Shown: in pieces, positions 17,579 to 25,557 of the stretch
Position numbering within the stretch: the first letter of the stretch is position 1
Layout of the letters: the number at the start of each line of letters is the position of its first letter
Source: Cylindrodendrum hubeiense
Lineage: Eukaryota; Ascomycota; Sordariomycetes; Hypocreales; Nectriaceae
NCBI GenBank assembly: GCA_014621425.1
Contig: JAANBB010000513.1
Coordinates: 1-25,557, forward strand
DNA length: 25,557 bases
Reading direction: 5' to 3'
Translations under genes and position numbers: made by a program
The notes under the pieces: generated by a model
The model's input: only the letters and a program-made list of their open reading frames with translations
Database searches by the model: none
What the model was told of the DNA's origin: nothing

Positions 17579-20062
17579 ATGTCTTCCAATGTGCCCTTGG
17601 TCGACGAGTACCTATCGAAGACAACATGGAAGGGCTCTGAGAATGCCAATTCAACTTACTCCCACCAAGGGCTTATGCAGTATGTTTCCCAACATGTCAT
17701 TTCTGAATACTGGCTGCAGAAGCTCTACACTGAAGAGATTCGGACGTTCAGCGGCCAGAACCGCTTCCACATCCATGACCTGGGATTTCTGAGCGCCTAC
17801 TGTTCGGGATGGAATATTGAAGACATCCTCCTCCAAGGCTTCGGTGGCGTTGAGAACAAGATTCAGTGCAGGCCGCCCAAGCATCTCAACACTGCGCTGA
17901 ACCAAACGGTCAACTTCCTCTTTACCCTTCAAGGAGAGCTCGCGGGAGCTCAGGCGCTATCGAACTTCGACACCTACCTCGCTCCTTTCATTCGAAACGA
18001 TAATCTCACGTACCCTGATGTCTTCAAGTACGTGCAGAGCTTTGTCTATTCACTCAATGTGCCTACGCGAAGCGGCTTTCAGGCTCCCTTCACCAACTTG
18101 TCCCTCGATTTAATTTGCCCCAAAAGCCTGGCGTTTCAGCCTGTTTTCATTGGTGGCGAACCACACGCAACGTGGGCGTACGGTGACTTCCAAGAGGAGA
18201 TGGACATGCTCAACAAGGCTTTCGCAGAGGTCATGATACAAGGCGACGGGAATGGCAACATCTTTTCTTTCCCTATCCCGACTTACAACCTCGTTGAGGG
18301 CATTGACTGGGATTCACCTCGCTGGGAGTCCATCTGGGAGATGACTGCTAAATACGGCGTTCCCTATTTCGCCAACTTCATCAACAGTGACTTGGACCCC
18401 GAAGATTTTCGGTCAATGTGCTGTCGTCTCCGCCTTGATCTCAGTAAACTACATTGCAGAGTCGGCGGTCAGTACGGTGCAAGCCCTTTAACTGGCTCTA
18501 TTGGAGTGGTCACGCTCAACCTACCGAACCTTGCCTTCCGATCTAATGGCTCGAAAGAGTTGTTCTTTGAAGAACTATCTGCAACACTGCGGGTTGCCAA
18601 GGACTCACTCGAGATCAAGCGAAAGGTGGTAAATGAAAATGGTGCCCTGTATCCCTATGCGGCTCATTATCTGTCCGCCACCAAACACCGCACAGGGTCG
18701 CATTGGACCAACCACTTCAGCACTATTGGCGTTAACGGCATGAACGAAGCGCTCGTAGCCCTTCTTGGGGAGGGGATTGCTGAGAACAAGGAGTTCGCCC
18801 TTGAGACACTGGATTTCATCAAGGAGCGGCTTCAGGAGTTCCAAAACGAAACTGGTAACCTTTATAATCTGGAGGCCAGTCCAGCAGAGAGCACCTGCTA
18901 CAAGTTTGCCCGGCGGGACAAGGAGCTTTTCCCAGAACGCGATATCCCAACCTTCTACACCAACTCAACAATGCTCCCTGTAGACACTACTGATGACCTC
19001 TTTGAAGCCCTTAGTCATCAAGAGGAGCTCCAGTGCTCTTACACAGGCGGCACCGTTTTCCACGCCTTCTTGGGTGAGCGTTTGTCGGGCTGGAGGATGG
19101 CACGAGATCTGGTCAGATTGTTGACGGAGCGCTACCGCGTGCCTTACTTGACCCTCACGCCGACGTTCAGCATCTGCAAAACACACGGCTATATTGCAGG
19201 AGAGCAGCCACACTGCGCTGTTTGCGCTGAGGAATGTCTTGTCTACTCACGCATCGTCGGCTATTTCCGTCCTACTCGCGACTGGAACAAGGGCAAAACA
19301 GCTGAATTTGCTGAGCGAAAGACCTATCTTTACAAAGTTAAGCTTCCCATTGAAGACAATGAAGGGAGCAGGCAGCTGGAGTTGGAGAAACAAGTCGCCA
19401 ACATCGTTGATCTACCTGTGGCTGGGTACACGAAGCTGACCCTCAGCGACTGGCCCGGCAGGATGCAAGCCGCTATCATGTTCACGTCTCGCTGTAATCT
19501 GTCATGCCCTTGGTGTCACAATGGGCCGCTAGTTCGCGGTGAGCAGGACGAGTACACGATCCTGGACATCTTTCGCCACATCACGTCGTCACCACACAAG
19601 TCGCTCGTCATTTCGGGCGGTGAGCCAACTATCCACAAAGGCTTGATTCCTTTCATGCGGCTTCTCAAGAAGGCAGGTGTGACGATCAAGCTTGATAGCA
19701 ACGGAACATCGCCCACCGTCTTGAGGCGCGTGTTCGCCGAGAAGCTTGTCGACTTTGTTGCCATGGATATCAAATGCGCATTGGAGAACTACAAGAAGGT
19801 GACTGGCAAAAAGGTGTCCCCGAAGGTGCTGGAGTCTAGCATTGTAATGATCAAAGAGAGTGGAGTGCCATATGAGTTCCGCACCACAGTTGTGCCGTCG
19901 CTGGTGGATATGGAAGACCTTTTCGAGGCGAAACGGCTGGCTGGTGGAAAACTGACCATGCAACGCTTCCGTAAAGGTGACACCAATTTGCACGAAGAGT
20001 TTCGTGATTGTGAGGAACACACTGAGCAAGAATTTAAGACGATGGTTACGCAAGTAGCATAG
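17579..20062 (+). CDS. nrdDG: Anaerobic (class III) ribonucleotide reductase NrdD fused to activase NrdG
   Basis: This is an intronless 827-residue protein with two parts. Residues 1-~585 are NrdD, which reduces ribonucleoside triphosphates to dNTPs by glycyl-radical chemistry. Visible marks are IHDLGFLSAYC (65-75), LNQTVNFLFTLQGELAGAQA (107-126), MCCRLRLD (280-287) for the thiyl-radical cysteine, a zinc site C533-x2-H536...C546-x2-C549, and the glycyl-radical motif RIVGY with G561. Residues ~612-827 are NrdG, a radical-SAM activase with CNLSCPWC (C639, C643, C646) for the 4Fe-4S cluster and SGGEP (679-683) for SAM. NrdD starts directly at the reductase core, without the N-terminal ATP-cone of E. 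coli NrdD. The start codon suits a complete core. Class III enzymes are destroyed by oxygen, so it should act only in hypoxia. The cytosol is likely (no targeting peptide). Codon use resembles its neighbours. Confidence 0.93.
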   Translation: MSSNVPLVDEYLSKTTWKGSENANSTYSHQGLMQYVSQHVISEYWLQKLYTEEIRTFSGQNRFHIHDLGFLSAYCSGWNIEDILLQGFGGVENKIQCRPPKHLNTALNQTVNFLFTLQGELAGAQALSNFDTYLAPFIRNDNLTYPDVFKYVQSFVYSLNVPTRSGFQAPFTNLSLDLICPKSLAFQPVFIGGEPHATWAYGDFQEEMDMLNKAFAEVMIQGDGNGNIFSFPIPTYNLVEGIDWDSPRWESIWEMTAKYGVPYFANFINSDLDPEDFRSMCCRLRLDLSKLHCRVGGQYGASPLTGSIGVVTLNLPNLAFRSNGSKELFFEELSATLRVAKDSLEIKRKVVNENGALYPYAAHYLSATKHRTGSHWTNHFSTIGVNGMNEALVALLGEGIAENKEFALETLDFIKERLQEFQNETGNLYNLEASPAESTCYKFARRDKELFPERDIPTFYTNSTMLPVDTTDDLFEALSHQEELQCSYTGGTVFHAFLGERLSGWRMARDLVRLLTERYRVPYLTLTPTFSICKTHGYIAGEQPHCAVCAEECLVYSRIVGYFRPTRDWNKGKTAEFAERKTYLYKVKLPIEDNEGSRQLELEKQVANIVDLPVAGYTKLTLSDWPGRMQAAIMFTSRCNLSCPWCHNGPLVRGEQDEYTILDIFRHITSSPHKSLVISGGEPTIHKGLIPFMRLLKKAGVTIKLDSNGTSPTVLRRVFAEKLVDFVAMDIKCALENYKKVTGKKVSPKVLESSIVMIKESGVPYEFRTTVVPSLVDMEDLFEAKRLAGGKLTMQRFRKGDTNLHEEFRDCEEHTEQEFKTMVTQVA

Positions 20063-20751
20063 AGAGGAAGGCAACGCGGCTATATTCGATTACTTTGTTA
20101 CCGGTAGATTTTACACAGAAAAGTAGATAAGGCAACTGAAACTGCTACACATAGAGCCCTCCTATACACTCTCCTTAGAGGACCATCACTGAAATCTTCC
20201 TTGCCATCATCCGCCACAACTGTAGTCTTGACCGTCTTTGTAATACTCTTACTTGCCGAAAGTCGCTGCCGCAGCCACGCAGGTATATGAAAGTGAGCTC
20301 ATAATGCCGGATATCAATAATCGTACAAGGATTATTCTGATGCTTTGCCCGCAATAAACTGCGTTACCCAGCAGATACGCTTTCCATTTCAAACCCAATG
20401 AGAAATCACCCTAGCGTACCAACACTGGGCACGATCCGGGCGTCAACGAATCTGACAGCCATAGCCGAAGCCAGTAAGATTTGCTATTCGTTACGTAGAA
20501 CAACGAACCGCAGCAATAGCTCTGGCATAGGAATCTTTTGCTAAGGTTGTTGGGGGGACGCCTCTTCACCTTGCCTAAGTCCGCTTGGCCGAGATCTTAT
20601 CTCCAGGGAAAGGATAGAAGACGCGCTGCCAGATCGGCAAGCTGCCAGGCCCAAGGGCGGTGGGTAGGTGATGGCAGAGAGAGGATGAGAGGCAAGGTGT
20701 ATGGAGCAGTTCGATCAGGTGCTTGAAGAGATGTATTGAAGAACCGATGGT
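20063..20751. other. Intergenic region, 3' of NrdD-NrdG
   Basis: Nothing coding is supported. A self-complementary TATATATA run lies near 20772-20780. Otherwise I see no nameable structure. Confidence 0.5.
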
Positions 20752-21690
20752 TCACAGGACCCTGTCAAAGCTATATATAGTGAGGCCCATGCACAGAGGT
20801 CTCTGTCCATGACAAATGCCAACACACATAAGAGCAATAAGGAAATACAACAATGATTTGAATACCCCGATATTTTGAATAAAGTTTATATCATAATCCC
20901 ACTCAAACTTCAAGGATGCTTTCCCGTTCAGTTCAAAATTTGCATTGCTCAGGGCATCTTTCACACTTTCTTCTACCAGCTTCTTGGTATCCGGAGTACC
21001 ATTCTTCAAGGTGTAGATCCTTAGTCTATTGCTCACCGTTAGTGGTCTCCTATACCACAATACTGGACAGACAAGAAAAATCTATCTTATGCGTTTCTTC
21101 TATTCCTTACTTACTGGAATCTGAAATAGTCAATATCTGTTGCCATTCCTATTCTCGAGATCGTTATTGAAATCATCAGCGTCAGTTACCCAGCGATACC
21201 TCCTCTGGAATCAGAATGTGTCAGTATGTCCTCAACAAGCAGGAGCAGGCTATACTCTGGTCCATGTGCAAATAGTATGTGCATGGCATCCCCCAACGCG
21301 GAGAGTTGGTTCAAAGAATAGTCCCGCCGCTCAGAGCACGAAGCGACGCTGCAGTAAAGAAGGCATCGCTGACGGAAGCAAGACAGAGAGCAAGATGTCG
21401 CGAGCAGAGCCGCTGGCAATCACCTTCCACAGCGTTTCGCGAAAAACCTGCTACTCACTGCCCGCGGCCACCGAGACCCCGGTCCTTTCAACAGGCTCAC
21501 CTGATGAGTAGGAGTCGGCATTTCCTGGTCTCAGCTGCGAGGGGACGTTCTGTACGCAGCGCGCTCGGACAGAGCGTCACGGCCAGCCACGTAGACGATG
21601 CGCCTGCGGGCTTACCCAGGATTGTTCCACTAACCCAGACCATGAGAATGGCTGTGTCGCGTCGTCATCGGTTGGGGGACTGCTCGCCAT
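20752..21690 (-). CDS. Tentative five-exon hypothetical gene, 199 aa
   Basis: No family is recognised. A consistent minus-strand model has exons 21690-21616, 21524-21501, 21368-21200, 21148-21115 and 21049-20752, totalling 600 nt with one stop. All introns have GT..AG ends: donors GTAAGC, GTGAGC, GTATCG and GTAAGT, and the third intron has a CTGAC branch site. The ATG (MASSPPTDDDATQPFSWSG) follows a CT-rich leader typical of fungal genes. The fifth-exon stretch around residues 105-155 looks like folded protein; the end includes a hydrophobic segment (LLYFLIALMCVGICHG). Alternative acceptors for exon 2 exist (21549 with donor 21458). With so many free choices, such a model can arise by chance, and the locus could also be a decayed gene. 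Confidence 0.33.
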
Positions 21691-22002
21691 GGTATATGAG
21701 AGTGTGTAGTCGCTAATGGAGGAGATGGAGAGGAGAGGGTGACTTGTGTCAGAAGTAATACGCTATTAATAAACTACATATTAGCGGAGTGATCATTCCC
21801 TTTTAGTATTAGCTCTGGAAATTAAACCAATTTCCATTTCACTAGAAGGCAACAATCGCTCTACTACTGATAGAATTTCTATTCCTCACCATCGCCAGAC
21901 ATGGACATATCGATTAATTACACATTTTATTTTTACTGCCAACAGGTTTAAACAAGATCCGGGCATCGTCCAATTGCTTAAATTTCCCATGCATTTTAAC
22001 AC
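21691..22002. other. Intergenic region between two minus-strand genes
   Basis: This is A/T-rich DNA with the CT-rich putative leader of the tentative gene just right of 21690 and the 3' flank of the peptidase at the other end. Nothing else is seen. Confidence 0.45.
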
Positions 22003-23422
22003 CTAAAAATACGATCCCTCAACTAGGAACCCGATGGTAAACTGAGAAGAGTCAATATATCTCACCTAATCATAGGGCGAGGAATGGTAGAAGCTGCTTA
22101 CCTTGACATGCTGAAGGATATGCTCGAAACTCAGAGTAGCGATAGTGTCTGAAGACGAGTGAATATATGGGCTTGAGTCTGCCATGTTCTCATCGCACAC
22201 ATAGGCAGCAGGAAATCCAGCGGAGTTGGCTGACGCACTGTACATCCCGAGTCATTAGCCAAAACCCAGCAGCACAATAGCAACACTAGTAGAAGGGGTA
22301 CCTACTGGTCGCTGCAACCATATCCACACTCGTCAACCGAAAGAGGCAAATCGCTGTATACAGGCACCAGTGTCATCACGTAGTTTGTCAATGGCGTGTC
22401 GACATAATCCGTATACACCGCAATCACGTTGTTAGGAGAGTATCCCGTCATGTCCTGATTGACAACAGCAAGAACATCAACACCAGCCGTCACGTAGGCC
22501 TGCATGACATCCCGACTGCCAAGCATACCACCCTCTTCACCGCTGTAGAAGTGAAACTCGAGAGTGTTCTTGGGCGAGTAGCCTGAATCAGCAAGAACCC
22601 GGAGGGCTTCAAGGATCACAACGACGCCCTGTGGGGGTGTAAGCAAAACATCACAATGTCTGTGTCCAGTGCTAACTGGATAAGAAGGGTGAGGTTAAGT
22701 AACATACCGAAGCATTGTCGTCAGCCCCAGGCGCGCGTCCACTCGTCGTACTGCCGATGCTGTCGTAGTGAGCAGAGACTATAACTACACTGCCGGAGGT
22801 TCCGGGGATCTTTGCAATCACGCTAGGTTGGTTGTAGCTGTGCGTATATTTCGTGACTGTAATAGCCGAGTTGGACGAAGCAACGTCGACCACAGTGTCG
22901 TACATCCAAGTAGCGCTGGTGGAGGCATACGATCCTCGATAGTAGCGGTTGTAGAAGTTTGCCAGGGCGTTGGCCCAAGTCCTGAGGTTGGAAATGCTAG
23001 CCTGGGCAATCAATGGAGTTGCTACCGATTGGTGTGTGGGGCCCGTGGGGAAAGCCTTCAGTGCGACAAGATCGCTGGTGACTCTGTTCACGCGAAGATT
23101 CTCCAGCTCCTAGAGTAAAAATTGGTTAGTTAAATGTGCGATTGAGACTGTTTTGAGTGGAAATGGGCATTATATATCGTACAGGAGTTTCAGTAATATC
23201 CATGAACCCGATTTTCTTGGAAATAAACTTTTCAAACTTCTCTTCCTCGGTCAACCAGACGCCTGGGTCTTCCTCACTGGTTTTGATAAGGCGGAGGCCC
23301 TCGTCACGAGCCCTCATTATGTCCCTTCGGCTCCAATGGGAGCCAAAGTGTGACTCGATGGCCGCAGCAGTGGCATAGCCGGCGCCCAGGAGGAGCGTGG
23401 CAGTGAGTCCTAACTTGACCAT
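22003..23422 (-). CDS. Secreted leucine aminopeptidase, peptidase family M28
   Basis: This is a 379-residue zinc aminopeptidase (M28, fungal LAP1-like) that removes N-terminal residues, notably Leu, from peptides outside the cell. Exons are 23422-23183, 23109-22708, 22628-22306, 22237-22102 and 22041-22003. The chosen ATG starts a clear signal peptide (MVKLGLTATLLLGAGYATAA, 1-20); an in-frame ATG 15 codons upstream would bury it. A propeptide of about 60-70 residues follows. Metal and catalytic residues are all present: H194 and D196 (SAHYDS), D210/D211 (GADDNAS), E245/E246 (SGEEGG), D273 (NQDMTGY) and H348 (YIHSSSD). C315 and C319 (ECGYGC) fit the known disulphide loop. The last coding exon is only 39 nt. 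It is probably controlled by nitrogen source or protein availability, as family members are; the sequence does not prove this. Confidence 0.94.
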
Positions 23423-25105
23423 GATTGATGACGGTGCAGTACAACTGGTGCCAAGGAAAACTTCCAAAAAGGAATATGAATGGTCTCAATTGAGAAGAAA
23501 GTATAGGCTGGATATAGCTGTAAAGTGAAGAGCCTCAGTGATGCGGAGGGACTTTGACGTTATATAGAATTATAGCGTTCCGTATTGTTGACAAAAGATC
23601 CTATGCATCCGAAACATGGTGGGTTCATATTTACATATCATGTTACCTTTAGGTAGGTGGTAATGACCTAGTTGCATTTCAAGTGGGCACTAGAATTCAA
23701 GTGATAAGATAGCTGCTATCTCCTTCTAAAAGAGGCAGCCGGTAGATACTATGCTTTGGCAATCCTTGTGACGTCTGCAAGCTATGGTGTGGCGACGGAC
23801 AGGGGTCCAGCTTGGCGTTGAGTTAAAGCCGATCCTGTGTTGATCAATGCCATACCCACAGTAAGTATATTGAAGTGATCGAAATAGGAGATGCACCTCC
23901 GATATCTGAAATCGGTAAGAGGAGCAGCCACCACGCAAACTTGGAACAACGAGACAGTACGACGTCTACGGACTATACTATGCTGCAGGGCATAGCGTTC
24001 TATTCCCCAAACCTAGGTATTGTGCACGGCGCAAGGAAACAATATGCTTAACTCGGATAACCTTACTAGCGTGCACGGACTATTTGGACACATAAATGCA
24101 TTGGTGCGATAATTCTCAGCTCGGCCCCGCCAAATCGGACAGATATCCAAATCAAGGTCAACCGATGCCGGCATTAGCAGTTAGCTGTTGATAGAAGGAG
24201 AAATGTTCCCTTCAGGAAGCTAGGAAGCTGGAGGCCCATTTTTCAGTTTCGTTAGGCCAGATGAAGTGCCAGCGCGGTCTGCCGGATGTATATTCCAAGT
24301 CGTGCACACATGTTGAAAACAAAGTCAAAGGGGCTGTCTGCAAGACGACTGCCGGAGCTGAATCCTGAATTCGCAAGGTGCAATGAGTTGGCGTCCCGCA
24401 ACAGTGCCAAAGACTTCTGTTAAACACGTGCTTCAGGGGAAAAGAAATAAATTGAGATCTTTTGCCCTAACATCATTTTTCAGTCCAGTCAGGCCAAATG
24501 CTTCCGAAAAAGACAAATCCTGCGACTACTACCCTGTAGCTTCCACATACCTTGCCCCCTAACCTGCTCCTCTGACTTCTATATTCCCCCCCCAGTCCGT
24601 ACAGAAAATAATGGCTAACTGAGATAGCAGGAATGCTGAGCCTTAGCTACAAGTGTGCGAGTAGGGGGCTCCTTCTCATTTGTTCCGGCGAAAATCCCAT
24701 ACAACCACAATATTTACGTGTGCGGATGATGGTTTGTCCGCGGTTCGGGCTTGCCGAGTCTTGTCGCGGTGGCTGTGGGCAAAGCACGGCTGAAGCCTAG
24801 CTGGGGGGTTTTGGCCCGACCAAGTTACGAGCATGCTGGAAGTGTTGCTAGTAAACCAACATAGTTTCTGATGCGCTCAACTGTTTGCAGCCTTATGAAC
24901 AAGATGGAAGAATTTTCCGCACTCATATTCATCTCTTTGTGAGGAGGCATTCGACTTTGATGACGTGCCAACGCCTCATCATGGCTGACTCAGTTCAGCG
25001 CAGAACGGACCGCCCCATCCACCATTAAATCTCACTACCCCGCATCGGTGGATCGCCTCAACTCTCTTTCCTGCTCAGGCTAGCCTGATATTCCTGATAT
25101 TCACC
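23423..25105. other. Divergent intergenic region (peptidase / STAND gene)
   Basis: Promoters of the leftward peptidase and the rightward STAND-type gene share this 1.7 kb. The sequence includes the peptidase TATA box (23560-23566), a CACGTG at 24425-24430, a C8 run near 24586 and an AP-1/Gcn4-type TGACTCA at 24986-24992, 114 bp before the rightward ATG. No coding frame is supported. Confidence 0.5.
23560..23566 (-). promoter_or_regulatory. TATA box of the M28 peptidase
   Basis: On the minus strand this reads TATATAA, about 140 bp before the peptidase ATG. Confidence 0.45.
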
Positions 25106-25557
25106 ATGGCTCTCGTCGCTTCACCTTCGTCCACCAAGGCGCGGATGGACGCTGCCAAACCTGAAGATTCCCTCGAAAATGCGATCCGGAGTTTTGAGAG
25201 CGTACTGACGGATGACGAACGGACAAGATTGCGATATATCAAAGCTATCCCTAATGCGGACGCAGCCATGACTTTTACTGCCCAGCTGGACGAGTCCAAT
25301 CGATCTAGAAAGGGCCGCAGCATCGCTAGTCGACTACATGACTTCCTTCAGTCTGTTCGGGAGTTTTCCGCCGTTGTCGACACATTCGTCTCGTCACACC
25401 CAGAAACTGCCGCTCTAGTCTGGGGAAGTGTCAAGCTTACTGTGCTTGTGAGTACGAAGTCCGGCGCATGTAGTACAATTGCCTGATCTGGAAAAGCTTG
25501 TGGCCAACTACACATCCTATTTCGAAGCATTCTCCAATCTCTTTATGGGGTTCAAAA
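25106..25557 (+). CDS. 5' end of a NACHT/STAND-type receptor gene (truncated by window)
   Basis: Only the first two exons are in view: 25106-25447 and 25497 to the window end. The 49-nt intron (GTGAGT..AAAAG, CTGAT branch) joins KLTVL to LVANYTSYFEAFSNLF. The first 134 residues match the N-terminal domain that precedes NACHT or ankyrin modules in fungal STAND proteins. The telling segment is SRLHDFLQSVREFSAVVDTF, then SSHPETAALVWGSVKLTVL, followed by the NYTSYFEAFSNLF helix. Such proteins are nucleotide-driven receptors linked in some fungi to allorecognition and programmed cell death. The effector class and downstream domains lie outside the window, so the NACHT part is inferred. There is no signal peptide. 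Confidence 0.75.

Noticed and set aside
17579..20062. Bacterial contamination as the source of the RNR gene
   Set aside because: Spliced fungal genes flank it in the same sequence, its codon use matches theirs, and eukaryote-type promoter elements precede it.
21279..21716. 145-codon Arg/Ser-rich plus-strand frame
   Set aside because: Its composition is typical of a shadow frame, and it lies antisense to the better-supported spliced minus-strand model.
23423..23467. Upstream ATG of the peptidase adding 15 residues
   Set aside because: It would place a polar stretch before the hydrophobic leader and spoil the signal peptide; the internal ATG gives a normal one.

Overview
The window reads as nuclear DNA of a filamentous ascomycete (Pezizomycotina). 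Most genes carry short introns of about 46-79 nt with GT..AG ends and reading frames that close across the junctions. Leaders are CA- or CT-rich, intergenic gaps are 0.3-2 kb, and the families are typical of moulds: FMO, MFS sugar transporter, GH16, M28 peptidase and a STAND-type receptor. I could not fix the species.

Layout. A small orphan gene (1433-1875, -) diverges from a six-exon flavin monooxygenase (3738-5607, +). Then comes a degenerate ~52-bp tandem repeat with CCAAT-containing dyads (5761-6045), followed by a RidA/YjgF-family gene (6480-6995, +) and a Trf4/Cid14-type non-canonical poly(A) polymerase (7450-9762, +) with a long disordered N-terminus. After 2 kb of non-coding DNA lie a nine-exon MFS sugar transporter (11793-13800, +), a GH16 hydrolase without a signal peptide (14605-15615, +) and a 66-residue spliced micro-gene (16108-16360, +).

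The outstanding gene is at 17579-20062 (+). It is a single intronless 827-codon frame encoding an anaerobic (class III) ribonucleotide reductase, NrdD, fused to its radical-SAM activase, NrdG. It sits between spliced fungal genes, which argues against contamination and for acquisition from a prokaryote. Two MluI cell-cycle boxes 21 bp apart lie about 140-160 bp upstream. These are the element that MBF uses to drive RNR genes in yeasts. I infer a route to dNTPs that does not need oxygen, possibly wired into the host G1/S programme.

The right part holds a tentative five-exon orphan gene (20752-21690, -), a complete secreted M28 leucine aminopeptidase (22003-23422, -) and, at the edge, the 5' end of a NACHT/STAND-type gene (25106 onward, +). 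Apart from the internal NrdD-NrdG pairing, I see no evidence that the genes form one pathway; they look like ordinary fungal neighbours plus accessory genes.
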